Shown here: positions 55,027 to 64,000 of the stretch, piece after piece
Layout of the letters: each line of letters begins with the position of its first letter
Numbering within the stretch: the first letter of the stretch is position 1
DNA from: Microdochium bolleyi
Lineage: Eukaryota > Ascomycota > Sordariomycetes > Xylariales > Microdochiaceae
DNA length: 64,000 nt
Assembly: GCA_001566295.1 (NCBI GenBank)
Contig: KQ964246.1
Location: 3,286,001-3,350,000 of the forward strand
Direction: 5' to 3'
Translations under genes and position numbers: made by a program
The notes under the pieces: model-generated
What the model was told of the DNA's origin: nothing
The model's input: the letters and a program-made list of their open reading frames with translations, nothing else
The model's database searches: none

Positions 55027-57516
55027 ATGGCGCATCTCTCATTAAGGCCAGATGCCTTCCTCGGCGTACGGGGCAAAGCATTCGAGGATGCCAAGAAGAT
55101 GCAGGCCCTGGTCGAGGAGGAGTGCCGAAAGTCAGGCAAGCCAATGCCCGGATATGACCTGACCGAGCTCATCGGCAAAGGCAGCTTCGGCCGTGTGTAC
55201 AAGGCCGTCGACCACAAGACGTCAAAGGTCGTCGCCGTCAAGACGATCGACGTCGACGAGAGCGACTCGGCTGGCCCGGGTCAAGCCGACACGTACAGCG
55301 AGTTCCTCAAGGAGATCAAAGCCCTGCAGGTCTTGAACGAAGCCGGGGCGCAGAACATCAACCACGTCCTCGACGCTCTGCCCGTGGGGAGGGCCATGTG
55401 GATGGTCACCGAGTACTGTGCGGGCGGTAGCGTGGCCACGCTGATGAAGCCGACAGCGCCTGGCGGGCTCCAGGAGAAGTGGATCATCCCGATTCTGAGA
55501 GAGGTCGCGACGGCCATCTTCTGGGTTCACAAGCACGGCATCATACACCGCGACATCAAGTGCGCCAACGTCCTGGTGACGGAGGTCGGTGCGGTTCAGC
55601 TCTGCGACTTCGGCGTGGCGGGCATGATGGAGACAAAGGTCGACAAGAGATCCACGTTCATCGGCACGCCTCACTGGATGGCGCCGGAATTGTTCGATCA
55701 GAACATGCAGTATGGCACAGAGGTGGACATCTGGGCTTTCGGGTCCATGGTGTTTGAGATAGCATCGGGACTGCCACCAAACGCCACGAACCGGACAGTC
55801 GGACTGCCGGATCTGGGTGATTACATCAGAGCCCACTTGCCACGATTGGAAGGGGATCGATATTCTAACGAGCTTAAGAGCATTGTGGCATACTGTCTGG
55901 TCGAAGACCCTGCGCAGCGACCATCAATTGAGGAGGTTCAGAAACACCCGTACATCAGCAACAGCGCTGCGAGGTATCCGACATCAAGCTTGTCAGCGCT
56001 TGTAAAGGCTTTCAAGCTGTGGGAAGAAGGCGGCGGCACGAGAAAGTCTCTCTTCGCCTTCGGCGGTGCGCAGGGCCCGCTCGATCTCGAGTCAACATCA
56101 CTGGCCGCAGACGAGTGGAACTTCTCTACGACGCTAGCATTTGACGAGCAATTACATGACGACATGGACATGTCCGTGCCGGAGGCTGTTAGGGATGTCT
56201 ACGGGACGACAGTAGAGTTCGAGTTCCCTGGTGTTGGCCATGTCAACAGCGGGTTTGAAGAAGAGACTGCCCGCGCTAAGACGAAGGGCCGAAGGCGGCC
56301 ACCACAGCAGGTTATGAACGCCTTCAAGGCGCCCCTCGAGAAGTTGTTCGACCCCAACACGATCTCGAGCTACCATGACAATTCCCGGATGTATTATGGT
56401 CGCCCTCAAGAGTTTCCGCAGCCAGAGGCCCCCGCACCAGTCCAGGTTGGAATGTCTGATCTGCCCCTCCGGAACGATTCTTCTCATCAAGACGTCAGAG
56501 AGTCGCTCATCGACCTGGATGCATCACTTGGGGGTGGCTCCATGTCCGACTTCATGGACATGGGGACTATCAAAGCCCCTGCGGCGCCCCGTGCTGCTGG
56601 GCCGAGAGCCTCGCTTGATAATGGCTGGTCCTTCGGTTCATCAATGGCCTCCTCCAGCACAGAAGATTACTCGCAAGACTACAGCGCCCCCCTCACAGAT
56701 CCGGCAGACTTTGAAGAGGAGAAAGGAACCGGTGGGCCAGCTTGGCAGTGGCCAACAACCATTCCGCCTGCTCCCGTTGACACTAGTATGGGCCAATACT
56801 CCATGAACGACGACTATGGTCCGGCTTCGGCACGGCCCCGTCTGATTCATCAGAGCACAGAACCAGCCGCGCTGCCATCTCAGAACTACGACTTGCAGGT
56901 ACCGAAGCCGAGTGCCTCAGATCGCATGTCCACGTCTAGCTTGATTGATCTCGACATGAGCATGCCCGAACCTATCATGCCCGACTTCAGTCGGCTACCA
57001 GACTTGACTCGACCTTCAACTGCAAACTCAGACGTTGCCTCGATGACAGGCTCCGAAATCAACGGCGTTGGTCCCTTTGACCTCGAGCGCCACGCTTCCG
57101 TATATGCACCTCTTCCCCTGACGAATCGAGAGCCGTCTATCTACGTCTCGGACGACTCCGATTTTGCGACTGCTGTGAGCCGGATCCCAGCAGATGCCCC
57201 TGATCTGTCGGCCATGTCGTCGAAGTTTAATGGAGACGGACCCAGTCAGGCACGCCCGCAGCAGTTTGACAGGGATCCACGGCTATCAGAGGCTACGCAC
57301 ACTTATGCAGAAGGCTTCAGCATGCATAATGCGGCAATGTTGCCTGCGGTAGCGCCACCGTCAGCGAGTGTGCTCGAGGCACGCGCGACACAGGGTGATG
57401 TTGCAAACGAGATGCGGAGGTTAATTGGGTCGCTCAAGGAGCACCTCAGCCTCGTGGGAGAGCAGGTTGCCGCGATGGAACCGAGACGGTATCGTGATAG
57501 CATCAGCTACGAGTGA
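55027..57516 (+). CDS. Ste20/GCK-family protein kinase (Nak1/Kic1/POD-6 type)
   Basis: Serine/threonine kinase of the germinal-centre kinase branch; relatives act upstream of the NDR kinase (COT1/Orb6/Cbk1) in the RAM/MOR polarity pathway (family knowledge). From ATG 55027 it is about 829 residues; the in-frame GTG at 55018 is not used. The kinase domain comprises IGKGSFGRVYKAVDHKT, catalytic Lys in VVAVKTIDV, IIHRDIKCANVLV, LCDFGVAGMM and IGTPHWMAPELF. The block EVDIWAFGSMVFEIASGLPP and the long unstructured tail (Ser/Pro/Asp-rich, with repeated DLDxS-type elements), ending in a short coiled segment (LIGSLKEHLSLVGEQVAAME), fit Nak1/POD-6. Nak1-type is favoured over Sid1/Don3 from the HWMAPELF segment and tail; this was not tested by phylogeny. 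Confidence 0.86.
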   Translation: MAHLSLRPDAFLGVRGKAFEDAKKMQALVEEECRKSGKPMPGYDLTELIGKGSFGRVYKAVDHKTSKVVAVKTIDVDESDSAGPGQADTYSEFLKEIKALQVLNEAGAQNINHVLDALPVGRAMWMVTEYCAGGSVATLMKPTAPGGLQEKWIIPILREVATAIFWVHKHGIIHRDIKCANVLVTEVGAVQLCDFGVAGMMETKVDKRSTFIGTPHWMAPELFDQNMQYGTEVDIWAFGSMVFEIASGLPPNATNRTVGLPDLGDYIRAHLPRLEGDRYSNELKSIVAYCLVEDPAQRPSIEEVQKHPYISNSAARYPTSSLSALVKAFKLWEEGGGTRKSLFAFGGAQGPLDLESTSLAADEWNFSTTLAFDEQLHDDMDMSVPEAVRDVYGTTVEFEFPGVGHVNSGFEEETARAKTKGRRRPPQQVMNAFKAPLEKLFDPNTISSYHDNSRMYYGRPQEFPQPEAPAPVQVGMSDLPLRNDSSHQDVRESLIDLDASLGGGSMSDFMDMGTIKAPAAPRAAGPRASLDNGWSFGSSMASSSTEDYSQDYSAPLTDPADFEEEKGTGGPAWQWPTTIPPAPVDTSMGQYSMNDDYGPASARPRLIHQSTEPAALPSQNYDLQVPKPSASDRMSTSSLIDLDMSMPEPIMPDFSRLPDLTRPSTANSDVASMTGSEINGVGPFDLERHASVYAPLPLTNREPSIYVSDDSDFATAVSRIPADAPDLSAMSSKFNGDGPSQARPQQFDRDPRLSEATHTYAEGFSMHNAAMLPAVAPPSASVLEARATQGDVANEMRRLIGSLKEHLSLVGEQVAAMEPRRYRDSISYE

Positions 57517-59333
57517 AGTGGCAGTCTGCGAAGTGGCCTAGACGGCACAGTAATTATGGATGCCCTCCGAAATCACATTTGAAATTGTATGGTTTGCAGA
57601 GCGATGGAGCGTGGGGCACTGGTATCTATGGTTCCCTTTTGACATCACAATATATCAGATTATCAGAGCCTGAGGAATGCGAAAGGCGTTTGATGAAGCG
57701 GCGGCATGGGCGCTCACATGAAGATCGAAGAGGCCCGTAGTGTGAGTAAATGGCAGTGCTCATCTGCTGTATCTCAACGGTGGTGCAGCGCAATGACCCA
57801 AGTGCTCAAGTACTTGAGACGGCAAAGGTGGCTTGGAGTTCACATTCAGCTCGGATTCTCGGGTGACAGAACGGATGAGAAGTGAGCAGGAGCAGGTCGA
57901 CCGCTCTTACCATGCGGCTCAAGTGGTCTACCAGCCAGGCTGTAGTGGAGGAAGGCAGCTGCCTGAGGCAGTCCCTCCTTCCTCCAGTCCCACCGTACTT
58001 CTCCCATTCCTCTCTGATCTTCCTACTCGAGGCACTTGAGAACTCGGTGTTGCCCGCCAGACGCCTTCTCGTTGTTGGCTTTCCACGTCGTGCTCATCCT
58101 CTCGTCCTCTGCTCCTTCGACACCGGTCGCAGCCCGTCCGAAGCTGCACTCCCGACAACCGGGGCAACCAGATAACCATTTTCTTCCCCCCCGCCACTCG
58201 TTCACTTCCTCCGGTGGTTTCCCCGGAGACGCGTCTACACGGTCTGACTGCATCTCGTCTATGTCTGCAACCCGCGGCGTGCTTTCTTGCCCGATTCGCC
58301 AGTGGTAAATACCCCTTCCTTCTTCTGACACCGCTGTTCGTTACTCCTCCCAGTCTCGACAACATGCATCCGCTCGAGGCCTGCCATCACAGCAGCACTC
58401 CGCCTGGACCTTCAAATATCATCAAATTGAGCCAGCATCGCCTTCCGATCGCTGTGGCCTGCTTATATCATGTCTCGAAGCGCATAGAGTGCGATACCGC
58501 AGCATACTCTCGACCCCCCTCGCGGTGCAGCCCACCATGGCTATTTCATTCAAGAACGATCCTTATGCTCCAGCGTGATAGCACACAGTCCAGCCGAACG
58601 ACCATTACGCTCAACCGGAGGCGGCTCTTCCCATCCACTCAACCGTGTTAGCCGCTTGTGCCTTGCCAGAACCATGGAGCTTCTCACCAAGAATGCTTTT
58701 CAACTCGATGCATATTTTGATCCTTCGTGCGGCCGCTAACAATTTGGTGGTCGGAGTAAATGGATAGATCGGTTCGAAATCCACAAGCCACGATAGCTAT
58801 TCTAGCCTCCTTCTCTTCAAGCGGCCGTCACCGGAAACGCGTCACTCGGTACAATCAAATCGCCGGTCACCAAATACACGGTGGAGATGGCTACGAGGTT
58901 GTGGATTTCCTCACCATCAGAAAACCTATCCAGTGCGAAAACTCATTGTAGATCACGTCCTTGTTGTCGCCGGATATGAAAAGGAAGCAAGCTCAGACCT
59001 CCTTCAAGTCTTCTGATGGGTACAAAGCGGTGGTTCAATGCCCAAAGACAGCTCCCCAAACACGCTCCTGTATCTTGCATCGAGCAACACACCTGCGATT
59101 CAGTGCCATCTGTTCCCAGTGGTCTCTAGTCGTGCAGGGGAATTGCTCCCCGCTCTTCACTGTCGTTTTAGTTGTCCAGAGCCGAGTACGTATGTTTTGA
59201 GCATTTCCCAAGACTTTTCCTGCTCAATTCTAGGAGCCTGACTTCACCAGCACCAGCTTTGCACAAAGTACTATGCAAATAACCATCGCGTATCACTAAT
59301 CTTTTGTGGCACAGGGTGGCTTGGTAGATATAT
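57517..59333. other. long intergenic region upstream of the C2H2 gene
   Basis: About 1.8 kb without a supported gene. It contains pyrimidine-rich stretches (about 57960-58200) and short upstream open frames, compatible with a long regulated 5' UTR of the zinc-finger gene. Single ACGCGT hexamers here are at background frequency. Confidence 0.4.
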
Positions 59334-61724
59334 ATGATGTCTGAACAAGCACATGCGGACGAGAACAATACACAATTAGACGCTGGTGTTGAAACCAATG
59401 TAGCATCAATCAATCAGAAACAAAACAACGACAACTCGCAACTGGATGCGATCCTCGAGGGAGTCATCAAAATCAGCGAGCATGACCAAGACGAGCAGAC
59501 CAGTGCTTTAGAACCACACGCAGAATTTCAGAGCTCCAAGCGAGGGAGGAAAATACCTCTCCGTTGCGACTTATGCCCAAACGGCCTGAAATTTTCCGAC
59601 ACATCACACTTGTTGACGCACATGAACTCGAAAAGCCACATCTTTCATCACTGGAACCTGGAACTGTTCAAGGAAGTCAACCCTCGCATCAGAACTGCCC
59701 TGCAGAATTTCCAAGCCTTCTGGGAGGAGCATGACCTGGCAGGCCGCATCAGAGCCCGCATGATCAAGAGAAACCAAATACCACGCATTGCGGCAGATAC
59801 AGCAGCTCACGAAGCTGAAGCCAGAGTATTTGAAAACAGCACCACCGACGTGAATCCCAGGCATAGCCGCTCAGGTCCCAAAAAGAGCCAGCGAAATCTC
59901 CATCCCGATGTCGACACTCCCATCGAAGACAATGTGAGTTGTGAATGATAAGCCGACGAATTTTGAACAGCCAGCACATCTACCTTGGATGGAATTTGGA
60001 GCATGACAACTGGACCAGAACCCTGCCCGCTCCTGTCAACTATGTCCTGAGCTAATACCTACCTTCTCAGTTTTCGGACTTTTCGCTTCCATTGAGCCAC
60101 AGCCTCCCGGTCAATTTCAAATACGACCCAGACACGATACCCGACAGTTTCGAAGCATTCCCAAGCGAACAATATCCATCTCTCGAAGGGTCTCCTGCAC
60201 ATCCAGCAACCCCCCAGCCGTCCATCCTGCATTGGCGTGGTCCGTCATCTTTCCAGACCCAGCAGGATTCCGCTGGCAACGCCAGTGCCTACTACCCGGC
60301 TCTCGGAGACACAAACGGAGTTTCGCCGTATCCAGATCTCGACATGGCCAGAAGCAGCCGCCACGTGGAAGGGAAATCGCGGCTATTGTACGAAGCAAAC
60401 GACTCCGAGGTTGAGCCTAAGTATGAGCCTTCCGAGCGTGGTTGCTCCGTCCACTCTGAAGAAGCAGCAGACATCGTTGAGCAGGTGAAACAGGACGAAT
60501 TCAAGCCGAAGGGTCAACAGTTCAATGGTATGGGCGGATTTGACGCTGCTAGCAACGTCCAAAAACGCAAGAGAAACCAACGCAAAAACCCAGAAGTTCT
60601 GGTCCAGCTACGGGCAAATTCAGAATCGGTCACCACAGACGAACACGTCTTTGATTCTCATTTCAACCTTCAGAGAGTTCGCGATGTTTTTGACGAGTCC
60701 GACATCAGTTGTGTGAGTAATCGCTGACGTGCGAAGTGGTGCGATTTTGCTTACACACCGTTGCAGGATGATGAGGATGAAGTTTCCACAATGAGACGCA
60801 AGAGACGGCCGACATCATCCGCAAACACTTCCACGTCTACCAGAATTCTGCGCAGACGCCAAAGCAAACAGCCCGCCACTTCGAAACCGCCAGTTCCCAA
60901 GCCAGCACCTCGCACGAAGAGAGTTTCAGCGCGGGCAGCACAAGCAGCCATAACTAAACTTCATCAGACATGTCCAGTGAATTCCTCTACTGAGAACAGC
61001 CCATCTACATCCAGGGCTCATTCGATTCAGGGCACCATCGACCCTGACCGAAAACCGATCACAGCGCAAGCAACTGCGAACCAAGCCAGCTCAGAGATCC
61101 CTAGGAGACCGTCGAACCTGTCCTCCTCAGGTGAGGGCTGGACCTCACTGGGCGAGATATGCAGGCTTTACTTATGGCTAACCCCTTCCTTACAGGCATC
61201 AACAGCCTTGGGGGAAGGCTCGGTGGACACTCTATGAGATCCATCGGCGGACAGATCACCGGCTAGTTCGTCAATTCTTAGTGGCCTCAGGGTGTTCACA
61301 CATTATGCTGACCACAAATCGTAGCCCAGCCTCTGGCATGTGGCACCCGCTGAGGGCAGCTAACAACAACGCGACGTTCAAGATGGCCACAACATCTGCC
61401 AATGGACCGTACCAGTCTCTGTTGCATTTCGGCAAAGAGAACGACCCTGGCGAGTTTTTTGGCCAGGATCTGTCGACAAATGCGAATCCATACTTTGCTT
61501 CACACGACCCAAGGATCCCTGAGGCGTTCAACCCACTGTTTGTCCAGCATCCAGAGCAGGACAGACGACATCTCATGCCGAATTTTGAGAATATCGTTCA
61601 GACAGGGGCCACGATCCAACCTTACGATCACAGACATGCTCCATTTCCATTAATGCACCTACCGCCACCACACGACGGCCTTTCCCGTCACCATCATGAT
61701 TCTGTATCTGATGTTCAGCTCTAG
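59334..61724 (+). CDS. C2H2 zinc-finger protein, probably a DNA- or RNA-associated regulator
   Basis: The single zinc finger reads RCDLCPNGLKFSDTSHLLTH followed by MNSKSH, a C2H2 with long spacing seen in a fungal family (recollection, not searched). Exons 59334-59933, 60071-60712 and 60767-61130 are joined in phases 0, 0 and 1. The intron at 61131 has two in-phase acceptors: 61195 (18 nt after a GCTAAC branch) gives a short end INSLGGRLGG and a stop at 61266; 61281 gives 147 further residues, ending DVSDVQL-like at 61724, with good coding character (FKMATTSANGPYQSLLHF and NPLFVQHPEQDRRH). The longer form gives about 682 residues. The protein is otherwise polar with Lys/Arg-rich patches (QKRKRNQRKNP; MRRKRRP) that could be nuclear signals. 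Target genes are unknown. Confidence 0.72.
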
Positions 61725-62348
61725 GTGTCGACGTCCACGAAAGTGGTGTGCCTTGCACAGCTCAATGAGCCACCCTGGGTTTCAAAAGCTGCAGCACCAG
61801 CGCGAAGGCTGTTTTGGGTGTGGTTTTTGTCCCCTCTTATCATTCATGTTGCTCATTTCATATTTTCGAGTTTCGACAAGTGTCTACACAAGGCAGGAGG
61901 GTGAAAAAACGGCGCGTGCACTAGACGGAGTTCTGCGTGAAAGCCGTAGAAAGTCTGCGATTGGGGGTTTTGCGCTCATTTCTATGTACATACTTACCTA
62001 TCCTACGCTAGCTTTCATATATGTCAAATCCCAGGCATCTCTTGCACCACAAGTTCGTGCTGTCATCGACGTAGACAGATGTACTTGAAGTGTGGCGAGG
62101 TTGACGGATACTGCATGCCCGCATGCCCCTGATCTACTTTCGGGCCAAGGAAGGATCTCTCAACCAATTTAGAAAAGAAGATAATTAGTGCGGAGTTTTG
62201 TCAATGTTTCTCTTTGCATTCGACATGTTATTCATGCCATCTATGAACTCCGATCTCCGCAGTAGCCACACACGGCCCTCGATGAGGCAGTCGCTAAATA
62301 ATATAGGAACTACAAGTAAACGCCCAGTCACACAACTCCCCAGGTCCA
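61725..62348. other. convergent intergenic region C2H2 gene / MSH3
   Basis: About 620 bp with no gene or repeat recognised. Confidence 0.5.
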
Positions 62349-64000
62349 TCAAAGCTGTTCCACGCTAGCAACGAGGTGATCCAGTCCCTCGGGCCCGTCC
62401 TCGAGCACCTTGGCGAGCAAGCGCACCGTGCCTGCAAGGCGACGCTTCTTGATCTCGTGCTCGAGGTCATGCGATTTGCGAGCCGCCACGTCGAGAACCT
62501 TGCGCGGGATTCGGGCGAGCCGGGCGACATTGAGGCCATACGAGCGATGGGCGACGCCCTCGCCGACCTCGTAGAGGAAGGTGATCTCTTCATCTGCTGT
62601 AGCGGTCGCTGGGACGTTGTCTGCGGGTGAATCGAACGTCTCGTCGTCATGAGTGTCTTGGCCGTTCCTGGTCGCTGTGAAGCGCATGTGTACATTCTTG
62701 CAGCGACCACCCAGGCCATCCGCAACCCGTGACAGGGACTGGTAGTGGGTGATGAAAAGCGTCAGGCAGCCCAGATCTTGGACCACATGCTGCAGCACCG
62801 CATCGGCGATTGCCGCGCCATCGTGGGTGCTGGTGCCACGGCCGAGCTCGTCCAGGATGACGAGCGAGCGCGGAGTGGCGGTTCGCAGGATGCTAGATGT
62901 CTCCGACACCTCGACCATAAACGTGCTTTCGCCCGTGAAGAGATTGTCCCTGGCTCCCATACGTGTGAAGATTGCGTCCATCAACGTGAGCGAGAATGAA
63001 TCCGCAGGGACGTACGAGCCAATCTGAGCGAGGATGACCAGGAGCGCCACAGATCGAACGAATGATGATTTGCCACCCATATTAGGCCCAGTGATTAGGT
63101 GTGCGAGTGGTGTGGGGGAGGATAGGGTCGTGGTGAAGGGAATGTAAGAAGTGGCCAGTGTCTGCTCAGCTATCGGGTGTCGACCGCCGGCAATGGAAAT
63201 GGTGGGCGGATCAGATGACGAGAGCAAAGTAGGCTTGCTGTAACCAGGAAGCATGGCGACCTTCGACAGCGAAAAAAGGCAGTCCAAGGTGGCCAGGGAG
63301 GAGACTGCATCACGCAGCGGCTGATAGTCCGCTGCAATGGCGCGGAGCAAGTCGGCGAAAGCGTCGTCGCACGCCGCAGATAAGGCCTCCTTGTGTTGAT
63401 CACGGTCAGCAATCATTCGCACGACCTCGGGCGTGTGGAATCGGGACAGCTTTTTCGTCCCGCTAATCTTGGCCCACGACGCAGGAACCTTCTTGAGGTC
63501 TGTATTTGGCACCTCAATCAGGTATTCGATGCCGGCCACTGTGACATACGTCACGGCAGATTTCTTGCCCAATTTTGTTGCAGCCTCGGCACGGTGGGCA
63601 TCAAGTTCTTGCTCAACGCAAGCGATGCCAAGTTTGTGGTTCGTGATGGCGTCTGTCTCCTCGGTCTCGCGGAAGAATGCATACTTGTCATCCTTTCTGG
63701 CCGCCTCGGCACTGATCTTGTCTAGGAACGAGATGACTGTCGGCAGGATTCGTGGAAGAGACGCGATCGCACTGCCAATGAGTACCGAAGTGAAGCCCGA
63801 CTCCTCGGCTGACTGGACCTTGACAAACTCTGTTGATATCTTCTGTAGCGTTTGCAGGACAGAGAGAAGTTCTGGCCTGGTGCATTTGCCGTAATAAATG
63901 CGAATCAGGCTTCGCTCGAGGTCTGTCCTTGTATTCCGTAGCAGGTGCTCTATCTGGTCAACTTTCCTCGTCGATGCGTTCTCGAGAAGCTCTTCAACGG
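62349..64000 (-). CDS. MSH3: DNA mismatch repair protein MSH3 (C-terminal part, 5' end outside window)
   Basis: Subunit of MutS-beta (MSH2-MSH3), which recognises insertion/deletion loops (family knowledge). The frame is open from the right edge to the stop at 62349, about 550 residues of the C-terminal half; the start and mismatch-binding domain are outside. Visible blocks include IYYGKCTRPELLSVLQTLQK (lever/core), KVPASWAKISGTKKLSRFHT, Walker A ITGPNMGGKSSFVRS, Walker B LVILDELGRGTSTHDG and the late block AHRSYGLNVARLARIPRKVL, which favours MSH3 over MSH6 and MSH2. No intron is seen in this part. It is convergent with the zinc-finger gene. Confidence 0.94.
   Translation of the reverse strand, partial: VEELLENASTRKVDQIEHLLRNTRTDLERSLIRIYYGKCTRPELLSVLQTLQKISTEFVKVQSAEESGFTSVLIGSAIASLPRILPTVISFLDKISAEAARKDDKYAFFRETEETDAITNHKLGIACVEQELDAHRAEAATKLGKKSAVTYVTVAGIEYLIEVPNTDLKKVPASWAKISGTKKLSRFHTPEVVRMIADRDQHKEALSAACDDAFADLLRAIAADYQPLRDAVSSLATLDCLFSLSKVAMLPGYSKPTLLSSSDPPTISIAGGRHPIAEQTLATSYIPFTTTLSSPTPLAHLITGPNMGGKSSFVRSVALLVILAQIGSYVPADSFSLTLMDAIFTRMGARDNLFTGESTFMVEVSETSSILRTATPRSLVILDELGRGTSTHDGAAIADAVLQHVVQDLGCLTLFITHYQSLSRVADGLGGRCKNVHMRFTATRNGQDTHDDETFDSPADNVPATATADEEITFLYEVGEGVAHRSYGLNVARLARIPRKVLDVAARKSHDLEHEIKKRRLAGTVRLLAKVLEDGPEGLDHLVASVEQL

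Noticed and set aside
58220..58850. Isolated ACGCGT hexamers (also near 27273, 29824 and 30959)
   Set aside because: Single hits occur at roughly the random rate for a 64-kb window; only the triple upstream of MCM4 and the one near MCM7 were kept.

Overview
The window reads as ordinary euchromatic chromosome from a filamentous ascomycete (Pezizomycotina, most likely a Sordariomycete). The grounds are short spliceosomal introns (about 50-150 bp) with GTAAGT/GTGAGT-type donors and CTAAC-type branch sites, compact genes on both strands, and unmistakable fungal housekeeping orthologues. The exact species cannot be told from the sequence alone. I resolved 25 intact or near-intact protein genes, two decayed copies, one heptamer minisatellite and one AT-rich island. 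Most exon joins were checked for reading phase and for family-typical sequence across the junction.

Layout. 0-13 kb: COQ6 (ubiquinone monooxygenase), an unassigned Cys/His-motif protein, the 49-kDa subunit of complex I, a frameshifted orphan ORF and an intracellular GH2 glycosidase. 13-25 kb: MCM4, zeta-COP, SUA5/YrdC, COG4, THOC7-like, then a (CCTGTCG)n tract next to tubulin cofactor A. 26-32 kb: a flavin-reductase-like gene, then the accessory part of the window, four same-strand paralogues of a small F-box/Cys-pair family (two intact, two decayed) with an AT-rich, TpA-rich island among them. 32-42 kb: UBA3 (NEDD8 E1), TEL2, BET2 (Rab geranylgeranyl transferase beta), mitoribosomal mS29 divergent from RRS1. 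43-64 kb: a RhoGAP, MCM7 divergent from PEX1, a Ste20/GCK kinase of the Nak1/POD-6 type, a C2H2 zinc-finger gene, and the 3' part of MSH3 running off the right edge.

Functional themes. Genome maintenance is well represented (MCM4, MCM7, TEL2, MSH3). MCM4 has three ACGCGT (MCB-type) boxes within 37 bp upstream, and the MCM7/PEX1 intergenic region has one, fitting G1/S control. Secretory traffic is served by zeta-COP, COG4 and BET2, and mitochondria by COQ6, the 49-kDa subunit and mS29. I see no secondary-metabolite cluster, no intact transposon and no prokaryote-like operon.

The most interesting points are the F-box/Cys-pair paralogue array, the MCB boxes, a presequence-like in-frame leader without AUG ahead of SUA5, a 17-nt terminal coding exon in the 49-kDa gene, a duplicated Cys/His motif in the orphan at 2957, and two in-frame acceptors at the 3' end of the C2H2 gene.
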